The notes beneath the pieces are model-generated. The model made no database searches. It was not told the origin of the DNA and saw nothing but the letters and a program-made list of their open reading frames with translations. Below are positions 1 through 6,428 of a stretch of 10,152 bases of DNA, in pieces (the first letter of the stretch is position 1; each line of letters starts with the position of its first letter). Both the position numbers and the translations under genes were made by a program. The DNA is from Gemmataceae bacterium (lineage in GTDB: Bacteria > Planctomycetota > Planctomycetia > Gemmatales > Gemmataceae), in contig JAFMJU010000102.1 in the NCBI GenBank assembly GCA_017853285.1, forward strand, positions 1 to 10,152, in the 5' to 3' direction.

Positions 1-864
1 ACCATCCGCTGGCGCCAACTGGCCCTGGACGCGGATTTCCGCGCGCCTGTGGGGCGCTTTGGCGCCTGGTACGCGGCGGGGATGTTCTGCAACCTGGTTC
101 TGCCCACCTCGGTAGGCGGGGATGTGGTGCGGACCTGGTACCTGGCCCATCAGGCTGAAGGGCCACCCATGGGGCGCACCCGCCGGGCGGCCACCAGCGT
201 GCTACTGGACCGGGGTACCGGCTTGCTGGTGCTGATCGCGCTGGCTGGGGTGGCGTCAATGGTCTCGCCGGTGGCGCTGACACCGCAAGTCATCTGGTTT
301 CTGTACGCCGTTTTGGGCTGCACGGCGGTGGGTTTGGTGGTGGGGCTGACTGCCAGCGGTTGGGTTGGCCGGAAGGTCCCCAAGCTGGCACCCCTCATCG
401 CGCAGGGATGGGATTTCGCGGGCAAGCCGGGTCTTGTGGCCGGATCCCTGGCCCTGTCGGTGCTGGTGCAGGTGGCCAGCGTGGTGCAGGTGGGCCTGAT
501 CGGCAAAGGATTGGGGCTGGAGGTTCCATGGGCTGTTTACGGCTGTGTGGTGCCCCTGGTGACACTTTTGACCTTGCTCCCGGTAAGCGTTAGCGGCATG
601 GGGCTTCGTGAAGCGGGGTACGCCGCGCTGTTGGCCGGTTTTGGGGTCACGGCGCCTGAGGCGGTGGCGCTCAGCCTGCTGGGATTTGCCGCCACCAGCC
701 TGGTGGCTTTGTTGGGCCTGCCGGTGATCCTTTGGGGCGGGTGGCCCAAGGTCAGCGGAGAAAACGAACCGACGGGGATTCAAGACACGACCAACCGTGA
801 AGGCCAAGGCAACACCCAGACACTCTGCGAAAAGACAAAACAAATCGAGGGGATTTCAGCATGA
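1..864 (+). CDS. Flippase-like membrane protein of the LPG synthase transmembrane (UPF0104) family, 3' part only
   Basis: The reading frame is open from base 1, so the gene starts before the window; 287 residues are visible. Two family hallmarks are present: an NLVLPTSVGGDVVR-type segment near the visible N terminus, and LLPVSVSGMGLREAG followed by an EAVALSLL helix near the C terminus. Between and after them are several hydrophobic segments fitting an integral inner-membrane protein. The last 40 or so residues are polar and probably cytoplasmic. This family (PF03706) includes the flippase half of MprF and AglD-like proteins that work with lipid-linked sugars. There is no sign of an attached aminoacyl-transferase domain in the visible part. 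The stop codon overlaps the next start (ATGA), so it is co-translated with the glycosyltransferase, which supports a role in glycolipid or polyprenyl-sugar handling. A GTG at 49 is only an internal codon, because the homologous reading continues upstream of it. Family assignment is firm; the transported lipid is unknown. Confidence 0.85.
   Translation, partial: TIRWRQLALDADFRAPVGRFGAWYAAGMFCNLVLPTSVGGDVVRTWYLAHQAEGPPMGRTRRAATSVLLDRGTGLLVLIALAGVASMVSPVALTPQVIWFLYAVLGCTAVGLVVGLTASGWVGRKVPKLAPLIAQGWDFAGKPGLVAGSLALSVLVQVASVVQVGLIGKGLGLEVPWAVYGCVVPLVTLLTLLPVSVSGMGLREAGYAALLAGFGVTAPEAVALSLLGFAATSLVALLGLPVILWGGWPKVSGENEPTGIQDTTNREGQGNTQTLCEKTKQIEGISA
847..852 (+). promoter_or_regulatory. Ribosome binding site of the glycosyltransferase
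   Basis: GAGGGG lies 8 bases before the ATG at 861, inside the last codons of the upstream gene. It favours 861 over the in-frame ATG at 906, which has a weaker purine stretch in front. Together with the ATGA stop/start overlap it points to translational coupling. Confidence 0.65.
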
Positions 865-1910
865 ACACACGGACCAACCTTCACCCGGCCAACCAGGACC
901 GCGCCATGGGCAGAAAAATCTCGGTGGTGATCCCCATCAAGGAAGAGGAAGACAACCTGGGCCCGCTGCACCAGCGGCTCACGGAGGCCCTATCTCCCCT
1001 GCTGGACCGGGCCACACCCAACCCAGCGCAGGTGACCGATTATGAGGTGGTCATCGTCGATGACGGGAGCCGGGATCGCTCCTACGAGATTCTGTGCGCG
1101 CAAGCGGCGGCGGATCCTCGCTGGAAGGTGGTGAAGCTGCGCCGCAATTACGGCCAGACACCAGCGCTGCGCGCCGGGATCGACCATGCCACCGGCGACC
1201 TGATCGCCACCATGGATGGCGACCTGCAGAATGACCCCGCCGACATCCCGATGCTGCTGGCCAAGCATGCCGAGGGCTACGACGCGGTATTTGGCGAGCG
1301 CGCCAAGCGGCAGGACGCCTACCTGATCCGCAAATTCCCCAGCAAGATCGCCAACTGGATCATCCGCAAGGTGACCGGTTCCACCACGCGTGACATGGGC
1401 TGCACCCTGCGGGTGCTGGACGGGCAGATCGCCCGCGACCTGCCGCTGTACGGCGAGATGCACCGCTTCATCCCGGTGCTTTGCCAGATGCAGGGTGCCC
1501 GGATGGTGCAGGTGCCGGTGAAGCACCACGCCCGCACCGCCGGGGTGACCAAGTACAACCTCACCCGCACCTTCCGCGTGGTGCTGGACCTGATCACCGT
1601 CAAATTCCTGAACAGCTACCTGACCCGGCCCATGCACTTCCTGGGCGGGCTGGGATTGGCGTTCATGGTGCTGGGTTTCGCCAGCCTGGCCGCCACCATC
1701 GGCATGAAGTTAATTGGCGGAACCGACATGACCGGCAACCCGTTCCTGCTGCTCAGCATGCTGCTGGTGCTGCTGGGAACGCAGTCGATCGGCCTGGGTA
1801 TTTTGGGCGAGGTGCTCAGCCGCACCTACTTTGAAAGCCAGGGCAAGCGCAGCTACACCATCGCGCAGACGCTGAACCTGGAAGATCAACCAGCGCGCAA
1901 GGCGGCCTGA
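861..1910 (+). CDS. Family 2 glycosyltransferase, DPM1/GtrB/ArnC-like polyprenyl-phosphate sugar transferase
   Basis: The 349-residue protein has the GT-A fold signatures of GT2 enzymes that move a sugar from a nucleotide donor to polyprenyl phosphate. SVVIPIKEEEDNL (21-33) begins the Rossmann-like part, VDDGS (66-70) binds the nucleotide, and DGDLQ (119-123) supplies the DxD metal site. RNYGQTPALRAGIDHATGD (95-113) and a basic HHARTAG..KYN segment (222-233) match the GtrB/ArnC pattern near the membrane. Two hydrophobic helices at about 258-284 and 293-318 anchor the C terminus in the inner membrane, so the active site is cytoplasmic. Length and layout are normal for the family. The ATG at 861 is chosen for its GAGGGG site and the 4-base overlap with the previous gene; a start at Met16 (906) would still keep the whole catalytic domain. 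The sugar (glucose, mannose, deoxyaminoarabinose or other) cannot be told. The flippase-like neighbour suggests a shared lipid-linked sugar route. Confidence 0.9.
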   Translation: MNTRTNLHPANQDRAMGRKISVVIPIKEEEDNLGPLHQRLTEALSPLLDRATPNPAQVTDYEVVIVDDGSRDRSYEILCAQAAADPRWKVVKLRRNYGQTPALRAGIDHATGDLIATMDGDLQNDPADIPMLLAKHAEGYDAVFGERAKRQDAYLIRKFPSKIANWIIRKVTGSTTRDMGCTLRVLDGQIARDLPLYGEMHRFIPVLCQMQGARMVQVPVKHHARTAGVTKYNLTRTFRVVLDLITVKFLNSYLTRPMHFLGGLGLAFMVLGFASLAATIGMKLIGGTDMTGNPFLLLSMLLVLLGTQSIGLGILGEVLSRTYFESQGKRSYTIAQTLNLEDQPARKAA

Positions 1911-1926
1911 GCAGGCTGGCGCAATC

Positions 1927-1979
1927 AAAAAAAATGTTCAACAAGCCGGGGCCCTTGGGGACCCGGCTTGTTGAACTTT
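1927..1979. terminator. Bidirectional intrinsic terminator between convergent operons
   Basis: A perfect 15-bp inverted repeat has arms at 1936-1950 (GTTCAACAAGCCGGG) and 1962-1976, with an 11-base loop. On the left is an A8 run (1927-1934), which reads as U8 in - strand transcripts and makes a strong terminator for the genes ending at 2038. On the right is TTTAATCAGATTTTT, a looser U-rich tail for the + strand pair ending at 1910. Its position between two converging stop codons fits use by both units, with the - direction the stronger. Confidence 0.85.
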
Positions 1980-2037
1980 AATCAGATTTTTAAATTCCAC
2001 GAAGTGTCAAACGGAATCTGGAATTAATCCAAACACC

Positions 2038-3096
2038 TCATTCCGCAGGCGTTCCCCGCACCCGTGACCCATCCTCCAGTTCACCCTGGTTGGTGAGGAC
2101 CAATTCCTCGTCACGGGATAGTTCACGCCGGACATCGCGGCCGGCGTCCTTGTCCAGCCAGAACACGCGGGCAAGGAGACCGTCATCCAGTTCCACCGCG
2201 ATGGGCTTTAACCGGGCCACGCCTGCCTCCACCCGGAACAGGTATGGCAGCCCGCCGCGCCGCACGATGGCGCTGCTGGGGATCACCGGAGCGTTCTGGA
2301 AACGCTTCAGTCGCAACCGCATCTTCCCGTACATGCCCGGCAGCAGGCGGGCGGCAGCGCCGGTCTCCAGGCCCTTTGGAAATTCGGGCAACGCCCGTCC
2401 CTTCAAGTCGGCGTTACGGTTCAGTTTGACCTTCTCCAGGAACTGGCGGTGCTCCTCGACGGTGCCGTTGAAGAGGTCCACCTCCACCCGCAGCGTGCGA
2501 TCGGCCGGGTCCAGCGAGGGTGCCAGCCGGGTCGGTTTGAACCGCAACACCTTGCCCGGCATAGCGTCCAGCCGCAATTCCGCCTCGGTATCCTTGCCGA
2601 CCTGTGCCACATAGGCCTCGGGCACGCGCATCGACACGGTGACGATGTCGGTGCGCTCCACCACCAGGAGCGGGCGCACGCCCGGGACGATGGCCGGATT
2701 CGCCACAAAGGTGCCCGGGTCAGCCGATCGGCGTGCGATCACGCCGTCGAATGGGGCCATCACCACACCCCTCGCCTTGTTTTCGCGCAGGGAGTCAATC
2801 GGCTCGATCTCGGCCAAACGCTCGCCGGCGGCCACCTTGTCGCCGATGTCCTTCTCGAGGAATTTCAGCGTGCCGGCCACCTGCGACTGGAGCTCCACCC
2901 GGTAGTAGGGTGCCACCTCGGCGGGTTGTTCGACTGTCACCTCCAGATCGGTGCCGGTTTTCGGCCGGATTGTCTTCACCCGGATTTCCGGGCCGGCGGG
3001 TTGGGTCACTGGAGGTGCCTGGGCTTGAACCCGGGCCAAAACCGGCATCCCCGCAAGCAGGGTCAACGCCCAACAAAACCTCAGCCGATTGAGCAT
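2038..3096 (-). CDS. RND efflux periplasmic adaptor (membrane fusion protein, HlyD/AcrA type) lacking the alpha-hairpin
   Basis: The protein has 352 residues. It starts with a Sec signal peptide (hydrophobic core about 8-20, likely cleavage near VQA, residue 25), with no lipobox cysteine. The first lipoyl half (VELQSQVAGTLKFLEKDIGDKV, split around 67-88, ending LAEIE at 94-98) is followed after only PIDSLRENKARG (99-110) by the second half, VVMAPFDGVIARRSADPG (111-128). The coiled-coil hairpin of typical adaptors, which meets the TolC-type channel, is thus absent. A beta-barrel domain follows (about 145-265, with DRTLRVEVDLFN and LLPGMYGKMRL). It is interrupted by a charged segment at about 211-249. 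The membrane-proximal domain is VIPSSAIVRRGGLPYLFRV onward. The ATG at 3096 is preferred because it gives the signal peptide and has a GGAGGG site; the frame stays open to 3561 upstream, but that part lies over the permease gene in another frame. The gene follows the permease by 11 bases and is surely co-transcribed. It should bridge the permease to an unseen outer-membrane partner. Substrate unknown. Confidence 0.88.
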   Translation of the reverse strand: MLNRLRFCWALTLLAGMPVLARVQAQAPPVTQPAGPEIRVKTIRPKTGTDLEVTVEQPAEVAPYYRVELQSQVAGTLKFLEKDIGDKVAAGERLAEIEPIDSLRENKARGVVMAPFDGVIARRSADPGTFVANPAIVPGVRPLLVVERTDIVTVSMRVPEAYVAQVGKDTEAELRLDAMPGKVLRFKPTRLAPSLDPADRTLRVEVDLFNGTVEEHRQFLEKVKLNRNADLKGRALPEFPKGLETGAAARLLPGMYGKMRLRLKRFQNAPVIPSSAIVRRGGLPYLFRVEAGVARLKPIAVELDDGLLARVFWLDKDAGRDVRRELSRDEELVLTNQGELEDGSRVRGTPAE

Positions 3097-3101
3097 GGTA
3101 T

Positions 3102-3107
3102 CCCTCC
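3102..3107 (-). promoter_or_regulatory. Ribosome binding site deciding the adaptor start
   Basis: On the - strand, GGAGGG lies 5 bases before the ATG at 3096 and directly follows the TGA stop of the permease (TGA-GGAGGG). This supports the 3096 start against any start farther upstream and suggests reinitiation by ribosomes leaving the permease. Confidence 0.75.
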
Positions 3108-6100
3108 TCAAGCCAGTTCGCTTTCGACCCGCGGATCGGGGGCGATGTTTTTGCGAATCAGCAGCGTGTACAACACGGGCACCAGCAACAGGGTGAGCGT
3201 GGTGGAGCTGATCAGGCCGCCTACAACCGCCCGAGCTAGTGGCACATTCGCCTCGTTGCCCCGCCCGGTGCCGATGGCCATGGGGGCCAGCGCCAGCACC
3301 GTGGCCAGGAAGGTCATCAAAATGGGGCGAAAACGGGTGGCGGCCGCCAGGCGGATCGCCTCGACAGCCCCCTTCCCCTCCAGACGCAGGCGGTTGGCGA
3401 ATTCCACCAGCAGCACCCCGTTGTTCACCGCGATGCCCACCAGGAAGATCACCCCCATCAACGACTGGGTATTCAGTGTCGTGCCTGTGAGGTAGAGCAT
3501 CCACAGCACGCCAATGAACCCGAGGGGCACCGTGAACATGATGACGCACGGGCCGATCCACGAGCGGAAGAGCGTCACCTGTAGCAAGTAAACCAGTGAG
3601 GCCGCCAAAGCGAGCCCCAGGGCCAGCATGCGGAACGATTCGTTCATGCGCTCGAACTCGCCCTTCAGGCGGACCCGCATCCCCTCGGGAAGTGTCAATC
3701 CGGCCAGCCTAGCTTTCACCTCGGTGGCAAGGGTGCCGATATCCACGCCGTCGGTGTTCACCAGCACATTCGACACGCGTCGCAGACCCGCATGGTTCAC
3801 TTCCACCGCGCCGGACTTGCGCCGGGGGGTCACCACGGTGCCCAGGTTCACGGCTGTCGGCTGGGAGGCGCCCTTCACCGGCAGGCCGAGCACATCCTCG
3901 AGCCGGCGATCCACATCCTCGGGGTATTGCACACCCACGAAGTATTGGTTGCCCGTTTGGGAATCGACCCAGAAGTTCCGCTGCACCGACACGCTGGAGT
4001 TCAGGGCCACCACCACCTGCAGGATCACATCCTCGGTGGAGAGGCCCAGTTCGGCTGCCTTTTGGCGGTCCACATCCAGGACCAGGTAGGGAGCGTCATC
4101 GCGCTGCTGCACCCGCACATCGGCGGTGCCTGGTAACGGGCTGACCAAGTCGCGGATGGCGCGGGCCAGCGATGCCGACTGTTCCTGCGTCCCCCCTTCC
4201 ACCTCGATATCGATGGGTGATGATGCCCCCATGTTCAGGGCAGTGGAAATCATGCCGCCGGTGTCAAAATCAGCCCGAAGGTCATTGAAGGCCGGCTTGG
4301 CGTTGAAGCCACGCCGCAGCAAGTTGGCGTATTCCTGCGCGCTGTGGGAACGCTTCCGGCTCAACTGCACGCGGATGATGGCATCCTGCTGACCCGAGTT
4401 GGTGGTGTAGGCGGCCGACCAATCGGGATTCAAACCGATTTCTGAAACGATCATTTCCCGATCGGAGGCGGGAATCGTGTCCTGGATGAATGCCTCGACC
4501 TCCTTCACGCGGGCCTCGGTGGAGTCGAGACGCAGGTTGGAGGGGGCGCGCAGCCGCAGCGTGATCTGCCCGGCGTCCACCTGCGGGAAGAATTCGCGGC
4601 CGATTCTTCCCAGCAAGGTGAGGGAAAAAGCAAACAAAGCGAGCAGGGCAATGATCACCCAACCGCGGCGGGCCAGGCATTCCTCCAGCAGGCGGAGGTA
4701 CATGGCCGTGAGGCGATCGAGACCCCGCTGAAAAAATCCCGTCAATCGGTCGAACAGACCCCCGGGTTTCTGAGGAGTATGGTTTTCCCCCCTGCCGTGG
4801 TCGTCGGGCAGGAAATAAGCGCACAGGGTGGGCACCAGCGTGCGGGACAGGAGAAAGGAGGTCAGCATGGCGAAACCGACCGCCAAAGTGAGCGGGCGGA
4901 ACAGGAAACCGCCCATACCCGGCAGCAGCGACAACGGCGCCAACACAATCACGGTGGTGCAGGTGGCCACCAGCACGGGGACCATCACCTCGGCGCACCC
5001 GTCGAGAGCCGCCCGAACCCGTGACTTGCCCAGGTGGTAATTGCGGTGGTTGTTTTCCAGTTCCACGATGGCGTCATCGACCAACGGACCCACCGCCAGG
5101 GCCAGGCCGGCCAGAGTCATGGCGTTGATGGTGTTGCCTGTCGCATAAAGCCCCGTCACCGCTCCCAGCAACGCCAGGGGAATAGAAAGCGTGGCGATCA
5201 GCGTCATGCGCCAGTTGCCCAGAAACAGCAGGATCATCAGGGAGACCAGCAAGGCCCCCGTGGCGCCCTCCTCCAACAAGGACCACAGCGCAGACCGGAC
5301 CGAGACTGTCTGGTCCATCACCAGGTCGAGCTTGGTGCCCTTGGGCAATCGCTCCTCCATGGAGGGGATGTTGGCGCGGGTCTGGTCCACCACCGCCAGG
5401 CTGCTGGAACCACGCTGGCGGTAGACCGGCACAAACACCTCGTTGCCACCATTGATGCGCACGCGCGAGGTCTGGATGGCCGAGGCGTCCTCCGCCCGGC
5501 CCACATCCCGCAGGTACAGATTGGTCTGGCTACCCAGGGACAGGGGAAGGTCGTTCAGTTCCTCCACCTTTTCCACCATGGAATTGCTGTCCAGCAGCAA
5601 TTGCTCGCCGCCGAAGTAGGCGGTGCCGGGGGTGACCATCAGGTTGCCCCGGCGCAGCGCGGAGACCACATCCGTGGGGGCCAGGTTGCGGGCGTCCATC
5701 TTGGCCGGATCGAGATAGACCATCACACTCCGATCGCGCCCGCCCACCACCACCGGGGCGATGGCGCCGGGCACCGCGCCCAGCATGTTGCGCACCTGGA
5801 TGCGGGCCACATCCTTCTGACGGGCATCGTCCATGAACGGGTTGCTGACGGTGAGGATGCCCACAGGCAAGGTACCGGTGGCGTCGAAGGGCAACGCCAC
5901 GGGAGGCAGGGTGTTGGGAGGCAGGTTGGGTAGAGCCCCCAGGGCCAAACTGTTGACCAGCGTGAGGGCCTCGTTGGGATCGATATCATCCCGGAAATAG
6001 ACTTTCACCACACTCACGCCCGGCACGGAGCGCGATTCCACCAACCGGGCCCCGGGGGCCTGATTGACCCAGCGTTCGATGCGGTTGGTGATGGTTTTTT

Positions 6101-6278
6101 CGATGGTGGCCGCGGGCATGCCGGGGTAGTAGGTGAGCACCTGCACCGCAGGGGCCTTGAACACCGGCAGGATGTCGATGGCGATGCTGACGAGGCAGAG
6201 ACCGCCCACGATGAGGATCATCAGGACAAAGGCCGCCACCATGTGCGGATTGCGCAGCGATGCCCGGATCAGCCACAT
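3108..6278 (-). CDS. RND-family efflux transporter, inner-membrane permease (AcrB/HAE1-like)
   Basis: The 1056-residue length and duplicated layout are those of RND pumps: TM1 at about 13-34, a periplasmic porter loop (35-335), TM2-6 (about 338-490), TM7 (about 540-558), a second periplasmic loop (560-880) and TM8-12 (about 884-1042). A YPGMPAATIEKTITNRIE segment (51-68) is the usual first porter-domain motif. TM4 carries LAVGPLVDDAIVELENNHR, whose paired aspartates D401-D402 match the proton-relay pair of AcrB. The double Asp favours a hydrophobe/amphiphile exporter over CusA-type metal pumps. TM10 reads VGIAVNNGVLLVEF, so the relay lysine of AcrB appears to be Asn952 here. The ATG at 6278 has GAGGG 6 bases upstream. 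The adaptor gene follows at once. This is permease-then-adaptor, the reverse of the common adaptor-first order, and no TolC-like gene is seen. The frame is intact. The family call is firm; substrate unknown. Confidence 0.93.
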   Translation of the reverse strand: MWLIRASLRNPHMVAAFVLMILIVGGLCLVSIAIDILPVFKAPAVQVLTYYPGMPAATIEKTITNRIERWVNQAPGARLVESRSVPGVSVVKVYFRDDIDPNEALTLVNSLALGALPNLPPNTLPPVALPFDATGTLPVGILTVSNPFMDDARQKDVARIQVRNMLGAVPGAIAPVVVGGRDRSVMVYLDPAKMDARNLAPTDVVSALRRGNLMVTPGTAYFGGEQLLLDSNSMVEKVEELNDLPLSLGSQTNLYLRDVGRAEDASAIQTSRVRINGGNEVFVPVYRQRGSSSLAVVDQTRANIPSMEERLPKGTKLDLVMDQTVSVRSALWSLLEEGATGALLVSLMILLFLGNWRMTLIATLSIPLALLGAVTGLYATGNTINAMTLAGLALAVGPLVDDAIVELENNHRNYHLGKSRVRAALDGCAEVMVPVLVATCTTVIVLAPLSLLPGMGGFLFRPLTLAVGFAMLTSFLLSRTLVPTLCAYFLPDDHGRGENHTPQKPGGLFDRLTGFFQRGLDRLTAMYLRLLEECLARRGWVIIALLALFAFSLTLLGRIGREFFPQVDAGQITLRLRAPSNLRLDSTEARVKEVEAFIQDTIPASDREMIVSEIGLNPDWSAAYTTNSGQQDAIIRVQLSRKRSHSAQEYANLLRRGFNAKPAFNDLRADFDTGGMISTALNMGASSPIDIEVEGGTQEQSASLARAIRDLVSPLPGTADVRVQQRDDAPYLVLDVDRQKAAELGLSTEDVILQVVVALNSSVSVQRNFWVDSQTGNQYFVGVQYPEDVDRRLEDVLGLPVKGASQPTAVNLGTVVTPRRKSGAVEVNHAGLRRVSNVLVNTDGVDIGTLATEVKARLAGLTLPEGMRVRLKGEFERMNESFRMLALGLALAASLVYLLQVTLFRSWIGPCVIMFTVPLGFIGVLWMLYLTGTTLNTQSLMGVIFLVGIAVNNGVLLVEFANRLRLEGKGAVEAIRLAAATRFRPILMTFLATVLALAPMAIGTGRGNEANVPLARAVVGGLISSTTLTLLLVPVLYTLLIRKNIAPDPRVESELA

Positions 6279-6300
6279 GGGGTTCCCTCATTCGAGCCCT

Positions 6301-6308
6301 GGGGGGGG
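6301..6308. repeat. Run of eight G (C8 on the transcribed side) in the permease leader
   Basis: Eight consecutive G on the + strand lie 22 bases before the permease start codon, between it and the GC-rich hairpin. It would be C8 in the - strand mRNA leader. Such tracts can slip in replication or be miscounted in assembly; no function is shown. Confidence 0.6.
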
Positions 6309-6364
6309 CCGAAACGATTTCCAGTCCGTCAGGCTAACCTTTACCCTGGCCCCTGCAAAGGCGA

Positions 6365-6394
6365 GGGCCGGGGCACCCGCAAGCGCCCCGGCCC
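6365..6394 (-). terminator. Possible terminator or mRNA-processing hairpin after the large cytochrome gene
   Basis: A perfect 10-bp all-GC inverted repeat (GGGCCGGGGC at 6365-6374, partner at 6385-6394, 10-base loop) lies about 35 bases past the stop at 6429 in the - direction. The following - strand sequence has only a TTT, so it lacks a proper U tract. It may terminate weakly, stabilise the 3' end, or lower read-through into the efflux genes. The rest of the 150-base gap, 6279-6428, shows no gene and no convincing -35/-10 pair. Confidence 0.4.
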
Positions 6395-6428
6395 AGCCCA
6401 TGCCAGTTCCTTCAGAAAATGGGTCTGA

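Noticed and set aside
49..864. GTG at 49 as the start of the flippase-like gene
   Set aside because: The frame is open to base 1, and the family's conserved part begins well downstream of a normal N terminus, so the gene must begin outside the window.
990..1637. - strand open frame opposite the glycosyltransferase
   Set aside because: It is a mirror frame of a strongly supported GT2 gene, with no motif or plausible ribosome site noticed.
1993..2025. Second small inverted repeat (AATTCCA / TGGAATT) in the convergent gap
   Set aside because: Only 7 AT-rich base pairs with a 19-base loop; the neighbouring 15-bp hairpin explains termination better.
3097..3561. N-terminal extension of the adaptor reading frame upstream of 3096
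   Set aside because: It overlaps the well-supported permease C terminus in another frame, encodes low-complexity His/Arg/Gly-rich sequence, and the 3096 ATG has both a ribosome site and a signal peptide.
6279..6364. Possible sigma-70 promoter for the efflux genes
   Set aside because: On the - strand TTGCAG has no reasonable -10 at 16-18 bases, and no other acceptable pair was found by eye, so none is called.
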